From Meghimatium bilineatum (lineage: Eukaryota > Mollusca > Gastropoda > Stylommatophora > Philomycidae): a DNA stretch of 64,000 bases. The position numbers and the translations under genes are program-made. Position 1 is the first letter of the stretch. Every line of letters starts with the position of its first letter. The DNA lies in NCBI GenBank assembly GCA_034231615.1, contig CM067314.1, positions 10,941,890 through 11,005,889 on the forward strand. Reading direction: 5' to 3'. The notes under the pieces were generated by a model that saw only the letters and a list, made by a program, of their open reading frames with translations, searched no databases and was not told the origin of the DNA. Of this stretch, positions 21,601 through 36,600 are shown piece by piece.

Positions 21601-24600
21601 GATTCAGCGAAGGTTTCGAGAACGGGAGGGGGAGAAGAGGGGGCCACAATAATCACTTTGTATGCGGAAGGTCTGCCCTTCCAACAGCCCTCCAGAAAAA
21701 AAACTACAGTGCAGAAGCAAACCTGTAGTGGGTGACATGCCTAATATATTGAGAGTTTTCCTGTTATGCCACATCACTTCATAGATACTATTATGTTTTC
21801 ATCCCTTTCTCAGCAAGAGATTTACTCTCAAAGCATTGCAAACCACTGAGAGTTGTAATCCCCTTGCAAATAAAAGAAAGATCTGAAGAGAAACACCTCC
21901 ACCACCACCCCCCCCCAAATGAATGAAAGATCTTAGATCTCGAGAAACACCTACATACTCCCAAAGCCTTTGAAATAGACCACGATACATGGGAAGAACT
22001 TGCACAAAATAGATCTGCATGGCGTTCTAAAATCAAAAAGAGTGCATCATCTTGTGAAAAGAGGAGAAATGCAGCAGCATAACAGCGGAGAGCAGCTAGA
22101 AAGTCACAGATAGGCCAAGATCTGTCTACAGTGGTCATTCCATGTCCGAACTGTCCAAGGACATTTACAGCTTGAATAGGGCTCATTAGCCATCTACGAA
22201 CTCATAATCAAGAACATAACTCAATTGAATTTTCAAAAGTGGATGTAACAAATAGTTATCACTTGTGATGGACGAACAACATAACACATCCCATACACCA
22301 ACATTTTTCCCAAAAAAGAATAATGGGCTCTCAATTCCTGGATGATTTAAGCAAACATAAGGCTAAGACAAAGAAAATGACAAACTCTACAAATCTGACC
22401 TCCGTAAACTGGCTAGGAGGGTTCTCCAACAAGGCTTCCCAGGCTGACAAGTCCATATCCTGTGAGAATGAAATGACGGACAATGAAATGATATCAGCTG
22501 ACAAATTTCTTATTAGTTTTTTGGCATCATTTTCGATATATAAAAAAACATGTTACATATACAAATACATATCAACACAAATATTTAATATTGGTTTGAC
22601 CCCTTGATTTTGCAGATAACCTGTGACTTCTAGTACACAAAAAAACTAGTATTTTTATGTGCACTGATGTTAACAGCTCTAAACTTACAGAATTTATCAC
22701 ATTTTTGTCATACATAGATGAGTTGGTGGGACATCTCTGTGTATCTTTAATATTTATATAATTTTGTGTCTTTGTTTCCCATTTGTATTCATTTCTTGAA
22801 GGTCCCGGTTGGATCCAAATATAGACAATGTTCTTGTTTCTTTATTATTTTTTACATTGATTTTATTATTTGGTAGTTAATCCTAGTAACAATATTACAT
22901 TAATATAGTATTACAAAAATAGTTATTGTTACGAATCCCCAAAAAGGGGAGCACAGAATAACAACACTTTGACTTATTGAACATATCATCAGAGGAGAAT
23001 ATAGAGGTTTGGGGAATAGAGTTGGCTGTCTGGGCTATACGTCAAAGTGACTATAGTCATGTTGAAGTCTGATATATCACAGGTCGAAAGGTGCGGATAT
23101 CGCATCTAAGCTGTAAACCATAACACAACACATTCCACTCTCTGGGCTGCATCCTGCTAATCTGCAGGAGTTTGAGAACCCGTTTTCACAAAATAAACCA
23201 TACATTATTTAATGAAACAAATTTTCGCTAAAGACACATACAACGCAGCATCTGTAGATCTGTCGGCAACACACTGAGAGATTGAATGATAAACTAGTAG
23301 CACAGAAGTGTGTGCTGTGCTCTTGCATGGTAATCCTGGCCTACCGGAATGCCTCCGTCGACTAAACATGCATCCATAAGTCCCACCTTACACAACAGGG
23401 AGGACCTGTGCTTTCGTCAGAAAGGCTATGGCTGTCAAAAACTATCTGCTCACAGCTAAAGGGATTATTTCATCATCATCTAGTGTAGAATATGTAGACT
23501 TCACCTGGCATAAGGTCAGTAGAAAGACCTGTGAAACATGAATGGTCAACATGGCAAATAAAAGGAGTTGAAAAACATCGGGCATGTTTTCATCATGAAC
23601 CTAGTGTTGGATCTGCAAAACTAACTCACTAACCACTCACCCACAGGGGATTGAAAAGTGATGACAAATATATAAGGGAACTGGTATAAATAAACTTCAA
23701 CATCTAAAAACAATAATTTAACTTTTAGGATGAATTGTTTCTTTTCTTTCTTCTTTCTTTATACCCCTTTTATGCCTTGCAGCGTCATGGGTAGAAGAGT
23801 TCTCTGGAGATAGCTTTTTTGTATGCTTCATATGTTTATTTTCATTGACTTTTATTTCTGCTATCCATTATTTGCAAGGTCTGCCCCTGACTATCCATCG
23901 TGTCTGTATAGTAATGCGGGGCACTGTCTGATAGTAGTCTGAAAGCATGCGAAAACCACTTATCTATTGTCTTCTGATGTAATCCAGGATTGGTATTGTG
24001 TTTGTTAGTCTTCTGATGTTTTCATTTCGGATTCTGTTTCTTATTGTTACTCCCAGGATTCTACGTTGACAAGTTATTTCTGTTGTTAACAAGTTTTCTT
24101 TTAGATTCTGTTGTTAGTGTCCACGTTTGACATTGGTAGCATAGTGATGGTATGATGGTTTTATATAGTGCAGTTTTGGTATTCATGTTCACATATTTGT
24201 TTTTGAAAATAAGAGACATCTGTCCCAAGATCCTGTCTGCTATGTTAGATTTCTTTGGTGTTTTTTCCCATTTGAAGATATGCTGCTTCCAAGATAAGTG
24301 AATTCTTTCACCGGTTTAAGTTGTTGATCATCGATTAAAATAGTAGTGTTTCTTTCTGTTTATTGATTGACAATACCTCACTTGTTTTTTTCTGTGTTTA
24401 CAATTATGTAATTTCTCTCCGCCACGTACTGCCGCGGAATTGGTTTTTGGAAATGTTACGCAATCGTCGGTGGCTGTTATGAAATCGCGATAACTTTTCT
24501 GTTGTTACAGATATTTAAATAATATTTGCATATATAAATACAGAATTAAATTCTGCATATATTGGTGTAAGTTTTGTTTGTGTGTGTGTGATACGAGACG

Positions 24601-27600
24601 TGTGAGAAAGTGATAAAGACAGATTTAGACCTATCTAGATCTAGGTATACCATATTTTTTTATCGATCAACAGCTGTGAAAATCTGTTCACTATTATATA
24701 TTTTGCATAATGGAAACCTCGTGGCACATTTTAAATAATGAATTTGAAGGGCATATCAAGTTTTCCACTATTCCAGCTGAATAAATGTTGATTTCACTGA
24801 ATATACTATCAACGAATAGTATAATAAACTCGATTCACTGTCATGTCGCTTCGCCACAATGCAGAAGACAATTTTTGCTAGGATTTTCATTTCAAAATCA
24901 CTTGACATCGTATCCCCGCCATTTTAACAAAATGGTGATACATTTTTTTCTCAATATTGCCAAAACATTCTGTCAAAAAGTTACAGATCTTGATTTTTTC
25001 ATTCGGTTTCGGGTTTAGCGAACCAGGCGGTGGATTTCGCCTTCCGAAATCAAGACATGACACAATTCCGGTGGCATGCACCGCCCGAATTGTAAACACA
25101 GTGTGCTAAAGGTTAAAGCCCTCACATGTTGTATGGAGTCTATTTATATATTGTTGTAGTTGTTCTTTTGTTGTTGATATTAAATTCCTGCTGAGTTGTT
25201 CTACCTTGGTTATGTCAATACTATTCTTAAAAAACATGCAGGGCTTCTGAAGTTGATTTAGCAATCCATATAGTGAGTTAGTGACTGTTACGGGCAAATG
25301 TCTTAGAAATGCACAATAAAGTGTCTTTATTCACGATTTAAGTACATTCACTAACACTGTGATCATGGAGTCAGTAACAATATTTTAGCACATTCAATGA
25401 GTCAGTAACAATATTTTAGCACATTCAATGAGTCAGTAACAATATTTTAGCACATTCAATGAGTCAGTAACAATATTTTAGCACATTAAATGAGTCAACA
25501 ACAATACTTTAGCACATTCAATGAGTCAGTAACAATATTTACGCTATGTGTTGTATTTGATCACAGAATATTACAAGCGATAAGAACAAACCTGTCCAAC
25601 AGTTCCAAGAACAAAAATATCAATGGCATTGGATACCTCCGGTCTCTTGACACCTTTCTTAAATTTCATGGACATAACTTTAGGATGTTGTCTCAGCCAC
25701 CTAGTTCAGGTTAGAAAGAAATGATAATATTATACACATTCAATGTTGAAATACACTATCACTTGCGGAAAGTCTCACTATTGGCATATCACACCAACCA
25801 TTATGAAACAGTGCATGCCACTGGAAGAAGCTGGGAAGCTCGCACAGAACAGTGAAGCGTACAAGGTGGCAGTAAGAACCTTCTGCAAAGGACACATCAC
25901 ATTGAGAGAGAGATAATGACATAGCAGGTTTCTCTCGGTGTGGTTGAAGGTTTATACACAAATCAGGGTTCCCTCGCACCTGAACTTTTCCAGATCTTTT
26001 AGTTTTAAACTGGGCATCCATTCACCAAAAATGGGAGTGACAGAAGGTGTGGCTACTAACACACCAGTTAATTTTATAACTATTGTCATGGGCCAAGAGC
26101 TCAATTAAATGAGACAATAAATTCCAAGTCTGCAAAAACACATTTCAGCCTGGCAACATCTTGATGCAGCATAACGTCTACCTTAAGACTCCTTGGTTGC
26201 TCCTTACAACATGCATGTCGGCTATTCTTGGCTCCCATTGATACATAAATGATACAGAAATTTAACAAATGAGAAACAAAACATAAAATTATGCACTGTA
26301 ATACAAAGATTTTTACCAATTATTAGCCTTGTCTCCTGCCAGCCGTGTACAGTGAATTCGTGACTGTTGACCAGCTCCAATGCCAACTACCTTTTAAGTC
26401 AAATAAAAGTTGCATACGAGTAAAAACCAAGATAAAAACTTTTCATTAAATTCAATATTTTTCATACTTTGTATTTCTTTACGGTAAGGAACAGTAAGCC
26501 ACTCTGAAGGCCGTGATGTCTTGTTTAACATTTGCCTGATCAGCAATCATAAGTGTACTTATCTCCCATTACCAAGGATTTTCGCACATTTTTGAGATAT
26601 CGACGGTGCTTAACTTTAATTAATAAATGTTTGTGTTTTCTGAATGAATGTGACAGCCCGTTATTTCAAGAATGAAATGCTAATTATAATGCAGATCGTG
26701 GATTTACACTACTTTCAATATCACATCTCACTTTCTAGAATATCGGATTATTCAGGAATAAAATTCATAAACCATGTTGAGAAATTGCCTGTCCTGGGTA
26801 CCACCATTTTGAAATGACATATTATCCATGATGAGTGAGCTATTCTTAGTAACAATATTACTACAGTTGCCTATTTCTGAAGTATATTAGTTTCGATAAT
26901 TGTCAAAGTTGGTCATCAAGGGTATATAACGGAAATTCGACAAACATTGAATTTGGTCAAGCAAAGTGTTTTTTCAGCATTCATTCTCATACTCCCGCTG
27001 GATCTATCTCTAGCAGGACAATGGCCCTACTAGATTCTAGCAAGATGAAAGCCTATGTTAGGCAATGTGTTGCAGTTTTATTTGCGGCAATGGCCTGCCA
27101 AATCCGGCGATATCAAAGTGTCTGAGATACTAGGAGAATGTTGCTTAAGCTACGGAGCTAAGAATTTTCTCACTGCAGACGGTATGCTGTTTTGTTAAAA
27201 GGGACTGAGTACATATAGGGAAACCTGAATGCGATGAACTCAAGCCTCAATTTGAGCCATTTATTTCTCTTGTTCTTTGTTCAGGATAAATCTGCCTGAT
27301 GCTTAGACCAAACCAATATTTAATTAATTTCTGTTGCTATAAGTTTTAATATTCGCTCAGTCGTCACTTGAGGATTATTTATGATTGTATTATGTGTTAT
27401 TTTAAGTGAATGATTAATAACTGAAATGTGCAGAAAATTCCTTGTGTGTTTTCTATTGTGTAAAATTGAATATTCCTGGAGGAGAGTCTGGGTTTAGACG
27501 TCAATCGTACCGACATGGTGTTTGGTAGGTGCAAACAAGGAAGCGACCAATAGCCACCGGTATAAGTGGTAGCTCTGCAACTGGGCAGGGCACCCATTTG

Positions 27601-30600
27601 TCCCGACATAAAGTATTGTCAAAGGGAGCGGATATAAATGGATATGGAAAGCAACGGAAAACTACCACATTATTCCCCCAAGATGAAAGTCATGGCGACA
27701 CAGAAGTACGCCTACAGTTAGTGTTAATATAGCAACATGGAGTGTCAGATAGTTAGCGCAGTGTGGTAAATTAGACATCAAGCAAGAATTGGAGAGAATG
27801 AACGTAAATATCTTAGGAATGAGTGAAATGAGATGGACTGGGGCAGGAGAGATAAAGTTAGTCATATACTCAGGAGGACAAAAACACGAGGGGTGGAGGG
27901 AGGTGTATTATTAGACAGAAAAAGGAAAATGGTTTCATGGCAATATCAGATCGGGTAATATTAGTTAAACTAACAGGAAAACCATTGGATATCAACATTG
28001 TACAGGTTTATGCACCCACATCAAGCAGTTCAGAGAACATCAAAATTTTCTATGAAGATCTAGAAACCGCAATATATCAAAGAACTTTATGATAACAATA
28101 GACCAGAAATAAACATACAAGATAATAGCAAGGGTCCATCAATACTCGCAGCAGAAGTAAGGGAGGCAATAAGACACATGAAATATGGCAACGCCCCAGG
28201 TCCAGACAATATCACATTAGAAGAATTAGCAGCTTTAGATGACTTTGGAGGTGAAATAATCACAAAATTGCTGAATGACATATATAGTGGAAACATACCC
28301 GATGACTTAATGAGGTCCATATTTATAGCCTTACCTAAGAAACCAGGGACCACCGAATGTGAAGAACACTGTACAATCAGCCTCATGAGCCAAATAACCA
28401 AAATACTTCTCAGAATCATCATGAAGAGAGTGAGAAACAAAATAAAATCAGAAATAATTCCAGAAAAATGTGGCTTTGTAGAAGGCAAAGGTACCAACAA
28501 TGATATACATATTTTGAGAACACTAATAGAGAGGTCTATAGAGGTAAAAACAGATCCGTACCTCTGTTTTATAGACTACACGAAAGCATTTGATAAAGTT
28601 AAACATAGTGAAGTTATACACATGCTAGAGAATTTGAACATTGACAGTAAGGAGTCAGACAGGGATGCGTGCTTTCACCAGACCTGTTCTCTTTATACAG
28701 TGAAAATATAATGCGTGCAATAGTAGATATAGAATAATATAATGGCCTGTCATATACTAAGGTTTTCTGTTCCATGGGTGATTTGTCAAGTGGGCTCATT
28801 GGTGAGACCACAGACGCAACCGTATGGTTGACTAATTAAACAGCATGCATGTGATGGAACAAATAGAAGACAAATTACCTGCCCATTTTTGGCATAGCAC
28901 ACAGAGTTGGACTGTGTGTACTTGAGGGCAATTGTAGCAACAATCAAGTCTCTAACTGCTTCCTCTGGCAACTGAAAATTAAAGATTGTTATTTACTCAA
29001 TTTCACGTCTGAAATACTTTTTTAATTACTCAATTTTGTTAACATATGCTGGGCTAAACAGAGCAGATGATGAGTTATAGTGAAGTGACATGATCAGATT
29101 TCATCAACAAAAATGTGACATGATCAGATTTCATCAGCAATCATAAAATTCTGTGATAATTATGATGCAGAAATCCAGGCAATTAGTGTTGCAACTAAAA
29201 AAACTGCTGAACTCCAACTCTGGTCAACAGCCTGAAGTATTCCTGACAGATGCAAGGTCAGTGCTTCAAGCTCTCCAGTCTGAAAAACTAACAGACTTGC
29301 AAAAATTACTTAATGAATTGTCTTACCAGTAAAGGGTAACCATGAAGTGGGTACTCTCTCACTGCGGAATACCAGGTAATGAAAAAACAGACCAACTGGC
29401 ACAGAAAGGTGCTGCCGAAGACCAATCAGATATACCAATCACCTACCATCAGTAAAAACATGATCAAGTCAATAAGAAAGCCACAAACACCAACACAAGA
29501 TGACTATCACATTATGAACAGATCAGAATAAGTTGTAATTCTCTGCCTCAGAACAGGACACAACCGACACTGTTAGTCACATGTACACAAAGTTGAAGAT
29601 CGACAACACGTCCATGTGTACAGGCAGCACAAAGTGCCAAACATATACTTCAAGAGTGTTCTGAGCATGAAACGCTGAGGCAGACATATTGGCCAGAGGA
29701 AACAACACTGGAATCAAAGCTCTATAGGACACTGTATGAACTACAAAAGACAGTGACTTTTATTAAGGAGACAGAATTACAGATATAGACATGTTTCAAG
29801 TGGTGAACAAAAGAAGAAGAATCAACGATGTGGGACCCAAAAGGTTAGCAAAGAATAGGAACACTGACCAGCCATGCATGTCATAAGAATTGGCTAAGGA
29901 GGTTACAGTGGTAGAGTTGATATACTCATTCCTTAGCTGAGTTATTCATGCATCATACGCTGCTGGTAGTTACTTCCACTTTATGAAATTCCGTTATGTC
30001 CTTGTCCTTACAAATAGCTAATAACTCTGAAAGTTGTCAGTAAAGTGTATGAAATTAGACAAAATTAGCCTGGACATCTCTTTAACATCAACCTGTGTAC
30101 CAGTGGAAATGTCCTATCATAGAATTCTATACCTTATATTATATTATGTTCACATCTGAGATTTCTATTTACCGTGTCAACTTTCTTACCATATCCATCA
30201 GTACATCCAACCATTTGTCTTAGCACAGCAGTATACTACAAACATAATGATGCTCATAGCTTTCTCATCTACACTACTCCCCATCAACCTGCGTTGTCAT
30301 GTAAAGGCATTAGGACTTTCTTGATAAAGACATTGAGGACTACTTCCGCCTAGGTGTATACCCCGGTCAGATCCTCCATCTGTCCTAGTGTGCATAGTCT
30401 TTCCTGCCAGGAAACTCTCTATGTCAATTAAAGTACTTTTTCCTTGGACAGGGTCACAGTAATCTTGATCTTTCACTCCAGACAAAAATGGAAATTAATA
30501 AATTGCCAGAAAGTGGAAACAAAAGATGCAGAAAAATTTATAATGCAGAGAAAATCAACAGCAGCGGAGTAACTGACAGCAATAGGGTCCCCCCCCCCCA

Positions 30601-33600
30601 AAAAAAATATACTGATACTTCTGTTTATTCTTTAGGTTATGTGCTGATATGGATTTCTTAAACACAGCTGTTTCAGGTGGCCATAGTTTACTTCTTGTGG
30701 TGGGTGTACAAAGGATAATTTTGCAGAATATTTCATCTGCAGGTTGTCCACAGGTCACTTCCACAAACTAGAAATTTTTTAATAACAATAACAGTAAATT
30801 GCCAGGAAATATGGAAAATGAATCAACTAAGAGAAAATGAAAGCTTATAATGAAAAGAAATTAACAGAAAAAATACATTACAAAGATACTGAAAAGAAAT
30901 TAACAAGCAGAAAATATACTGGAAAGCTAGCTTAATAATGAAAAGAACTTAATGGAAAAAAATACATCGGAAAGATAAAAAACATTAACGAAATTAAAAT
31001 ATACTGGAAAGCCTACAATGAAAAGATAACTAGAAATTATCTACGACAATGGGGACAAAACAGATATCGAGCAGTATTTAAAATACAGTATCGGTCTATT
31101 GAAGTTTTGACACATACCTGATCTCTCTTAGTCACAATATTTGAAAAGAGGTCCTTATTTATGATTGCGTCATTTCTCTTCTGCTCCAACTGAAGACCAA
31201 ATAGAGTCCGTGTTTCTATCTGTGGTGGGTTGTAACTGGGATCAATCTAAAACAAAGAACTATTTTTGTTCAAATAATGCTAATTTATCATGTCTTGTTT
31301 AGTTAAGTCTATTGTCTATCCTCAGGTGGAAGCTGGTTGATAGCATCCACACTTGCCGTTAAGCGTAAAAGTGGGAACCATAAGTTTCTGTTCAAGGACA
31401 GATGCGATGCCTGTGTCACGCTGAGTCCGTGTTTGTGAAGGATGGTTGTGATGTTATCGATCCAGCTCTTTCTCTGTCTACCCTTGGATCCATATCCAGA
31501 TATCCGTTTGTTAAAAGCTCTCAGTGGTATTGGGCTTGGGTCCATCCTCACAAGATGACCAAACTACTTTATCTGCTGACGTTCGTAATATTCAATACAA
31601 GGCATTATTCCTACTCTTTTTAGTTAGCCAACAGAATATGATTGCACATAGGACATGTCTAGCAGTGCTCCCAAATACCCTTTGAGTATCAACTGTGTGG
31701 AAGCCAGGGTCTGATCTTTTTACTTCTGGGTACATAGAATAAAACCACATCCAGGCATGTCATAGGACGCGACTGTGGAGTTATGGTTTGGAGATATGGA
31801 TGACATCTGTCACACGTAAAAAAAATTATTACCACTGCATGTCTTATCTCGATTCCTTTTATATCGACAATGATAATGTCTTATGTCCAGGGGTCCCCAT
31901 GGATTACAAAGAGGCCAGTAAACATTCCTTTTGTGGTAGACTCCTAGATGATGAGGAATGCTATTATGTGATCCATTACTGCAGGTGGGTCAACATATAT
32001 GACAGAGGTGTGGGTCCTGGAACAGGTGGGTCAACATATCTGACAGAAGTGTGGATCCTGGAACAGGTGGGACAACATATCTGACAGAAGTGTGGATCCT
32101 GGAACAAGAGGGACAACATATCTGACAGAAGTGTGAATCCTGGAACAAGTGGGACAACATATCTGACAGAAGTGTGGATCCTGGAATACTGCTACATTGA
32201 AATTCATCCAAAAAATGTTTAACACAACATTGTCACAGTGAACTTCATATTATTTACATTGTATGCGTTTCAGTGCCTCTGTTGGTGGTAACATTGTTCT
32301 TACTCTTTTTATTGGTTTTTTTTTCATTCTTTTTTTTGTGTGTATATTCTTGACAAAGACCTAATGGTTCAAAACATTGAAAATGTCTTGTGTATTGTTA
32401 TTTGTAATTTTTCATGTTTACATCCCATGACCACTTAGTTATAGTCTGTCCGTTGAGTTCAAGTGAAAGTTCAAAAACCTGTTTTCTATGTAAGTACTAT
32501 ACGCATGTGGTTGCGTCTGTGGGTCTCACCAATGGCCCACCAGACATACCACCCATGCAACGGTAAACCTTAGTGGATGAAATGCAGTTATGTTGAGGTT
32601 ATCTTCTTATAGAAGCTTCATGGCATGTCATCTATACAATTATGCTTTTATTTAGTTGTTGAAATGTGTTTCATGTTTCACACATGTTTCCCTCTGTGGT
32701 TGGGAGGGAGCCAGAGATGTACTGTGCAGCACTGACCCACTGGGGAGGAGGAAACTGACATCACTGTTTTTCCTATGGCTGAGGCCCATCATAGTGGCAC
32801 AGTGACTCAGGATGTGACAATCCTTTTGACTTGAACATTTGGTTGCATGCCTGGAGCAATAGAGAAGTTCGGCATAACCAGTAGTCAATTGGTGGCGGGT
32901 AATGAGCACAGTGAACCCTATCTTGGCTACAGTGGCTAGGAGCAATGCATAGGTTGAAACCTACCTTCCTGGAGGTGTGATAGTTATTCTCTGGCTCTAT
33001 CCCTGTCCCGGGGTGGGCCGACAATCCAGACTTCCCAGCAATATAATGCCATTAGGTCAAAGGGTATGAGCCCATGGACCGCTGGATCAGCAACCAACCA
33101 ACCAACCATGTAAGTACTATTGTTATTCAGTTTTACAGTAGTATTATTTTTACTGATTGTCTTTACCCAACCATACATTTGAGAAAATACACATTACATT
33201 AGCTCATGTCACCTCGGTCGGTCAACTGAAATACCTGTGATTTTGTCAGGAAAGTTATGGACTGCTCACAACTAAAGAGATCACTTCATCGTTGCCCTTA
33301 AGTAACTTTTAGCACCCTGCCTTAAAATTCTGTAAATGCCTGGCTTATTTTTTTTGGTGACAATTTGCGTTATTTTTGGTATGTGTTTGAAAAATCAATA
33401 ACTACTTTGTTGTTAAAAAGATTTTAAAATAATTTTGGTATATGTAAATAATTAATTGAATACTACATATACTGGTGTTTTTTTCTCCATGTGTATGTAT
33501 GATAGAACAGGTGTGAGAAAGTTGTGATAAAAAATTTCAACAAAAAAAGAAAACAATTGTTTTCTTGATACACCTATACTTGACTAATGTGTGGCAACAC

Positions 33601-36600
33601 TGATAAAATTCTTCTACATAACTGGGCCTATTGTATTTATGTTGTTTCATAACAGAACTAATACAATATCGCCTGTGAGAAAACATACAAAATGTAGATG
33701 TCACTCACTTGTCCAGCTATTTTATACTAGGTCTAGGAACACACAACATAGACATAGTTATTTGATGTCTGGTACCCCTGGTAAGCCGGGAGCCGCGTAG
33801 CGCACTGGATTCACATATGAGTGGTGCTGGGTTCATTCCCCAGCTGAGGCGGAAATGTTTTTTTCAGATCGCAACGGCTCCCATGTCGACCCAGCCTTAA
33901 ATGGGTACCGGATTAATCCGGGAAGTAAAGACTGCGAGGGAGAGGAGATGGCTACCGCCCTCATTTGCAGAGCCTCTGAAATGTGAGATCGCTAACATGT
34001 CACACCCCTACTGCATTAATAAATGCTATGGGTTACTTTACTTTTTACTTACACCTGGTAAATTTTTCTACATATCTAGGCCATTTGTATTTGTTTCACA
34101 ACCAAACTAACATAATTAACACCTATTAAACCACATAAACAATGTAGTTACTTACCTTGTCCAATAATTTTTTTCCTAAGGTCTATATTCAGTTTATAAG
34201 TTTCCTGGTGTCATTTCATTCATAATGAAACTAACGTGTCACTCATATCTACTGTGAACACAAAGGTAATTCCCAAGAATTCCTTGACATCAGAATCATA
34301 ATCCAGAATGATTTTTACTGACAATGACTTCATCACAAAGAAATTTGATTCTTTCATGGTTATTAGTGACATATATTCGAAAGTAATGTAAATCTAGGCA
34401 AAGCTTTATAATAAATAGAATTTTGCGGTTCTCTACAGGGGGATATGTCTACATTCCAATTTTTTAATATTATGTGCATTTTCATTCAGCTTGAGCGATG
34501 TCATTGAACTCTGATTAAAAAATCGCCAGGTCAGCATTTCAAGACTGCCTGTAAAATGCATCTTTATCGATGTTTCGTTTAATTTAATCTAGTAATTTGC
34601 TCCGCTAAAAACATAGGCTGGTATTGTATTTCTCATTGTATTGTGCCGATTACGCTCTTAAAAAAACTTTGGGGCTTTCACATTCATTCAAAATATGCAA
34701 ACATTCATTATGACATATAAGAAAGTTTTACGGCTCTCTCAGATTTTAAAATATGCCAGTGTAAATGTCTAAAATATTTGTGAACAACCTTAATAATGAG
34801 AGATAAGTATGCTCTGGATTGCTGGTCAGTAAAATGTTAAGAATTAGTTATATAGAACACAATTATATTTATCAAGTAGAAAATTTTTAAAAACTTGCAG
34901 GTTATCAAGGATCCCTGTCAGCAGTGATGGTGAAACAGCATAAACTTTTTTTTTGGACATGTAACAAAACACGACTCACTCTCTAAAACTATTTTGCAAG
35001 CAACCTTCGAAGGATAAGAAGCGGAGAAAAAAAATTGTGGATTGAAAACATCAAGGGATTGTCTGGACATGATTTTTCTACACTTCTCCAAATGGCAGAG
35101 AATAGACGGCATGTTTGGGGGTTTTTATGGTGTTGATGCCTGCAGTGTGGCACACCTACGACCACGATGGGCCTTATTATTATCATTATTATTACAACGG
35201 CAACAGTAGCAAACGGGGATATTAATGTATCATGTTACATATGGGTCAAAATTTTAGGACATTGGGTTCAAAGGGTTACCAACAAAACTGACATTCCAAG
35301 AATGTTTCAATATCACACCTGTAAAACACAATAGTTTCCATTCTTCTTTTTCTTCAGAATGTCCAGTGCTGCAGGTTCATATCCTGGGGCAACAACACCA
35401 TCAGACACTTCTCTGTTAATGATCTTGGCAGTGACAACATCACAAACATCAGACAACGCAATAAAATCCCCAAATGAGGACATCCTGTCTGCGCCTGCAG
35501 AAAACAGAAAACATTAAACTGTCAATAACTGTCTGCATTGAAAAGACAGACGAAGTAATTAAGTGAAAAAAGTGACATTGATTGGTTATGAATGAGTTAA
35601 TGAACTACGGACAAAATTATGTGCTCAGTCGCTCCCAGTTTGTTGATGGATTTGCATGCAAGTGGTACCTTCTGCTCTCTCATTTTTTATTAGCTCTCAA
35701 ATAAGCCACAGCTTAGTCACATGTGTGGGAAGTCACAGCTTAGTCACATGTGTGGGAAGTCACAGCATTCCTATTCTTGGTCCCCATTATGGGATAAAAC
35801 TTGTTAAATCCAAAACTGATAAAGTTGTTAAAGCCAACAAAAAACAAACATTTGATAGTTCATTTTGTGTGTGGGTGGTACAATTTGTGCTGTACCGTAT
35901 AATTATGTGCATAGAAGTATTGCTAACAATACTAATTGAAGTCTTCAATGAACATTTGATTTGGGGGGGGGGGGGGGGGGGGTCGTTCTCAAACTTCCAC
36001 TAGACCTCTCATATATCAGAACAATGGTCCTACTAGATTTCCAACTAAGATGTAGTCCAGAGAATGGAATTGCGCTGCATTGCCGCTTACTTTGGCAGTG
36101 ATGTGATATAATCATAAGCAGTGCTTATCCTAACTGCGTGCAATGTTGTGTGCTTAAATCCTATTTGTGTGAAACATCATTTTTTGTGGTTTTTCTGTGT
36201 GCTTCCAGTTTTCCTCTGCATTCATTCTCCTGTAGATTAACAGGATGTAGTCCGGAGAATGGAATATATTGCATTATGGCTTACAACTTGGCTGCACCTA
36301 TCAGCCTCAATGCGGCTTTTGGGTCACTGTTCCTATGGTATTGCATAGCTAACTCCACCCCCAAATCTCCTTAATCACATCATATGTCATGCACTGCATG
36401 TAGCCACGCTGCTAATCTTTGCTCCCCGTTTTGAGCCCAGGGAACATGTGCTTTCAGTGACTCGAAAAACTTCCTTACCCTGTGTTTTCAATTTTTGCCT
36501 GCCAGATAATAGTTTATCAAGAAGACCAAATCTTACCTCTAGCTCTGGCATATGCAATTGCCAGAGGTGATAAATTGTGAAGATCATCAACCATGCAAAG

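Noticed and set aside
21791..22186. 131-codon minus ORF ([16 protein letters not shown])
   Set aside because: Antisense shadow of the LINE zinc-finger C-terminus read on the plus strand.
24711..24783. Plus-strand [18 protein letters not shown] frame as a candidate for the missing ATIC exon
   Set aside because: Wrong strand, ends in its own stop, no splice sites and no convincing alignment.
25740..26021. 93-codon minus ORF between ATIC exons 14 and 15 ([14 protein letters not shown])
   Set aside because: ATIC exons 14 and 15 join exactly by phase (tg|g) without it, and it has no family resemblance.
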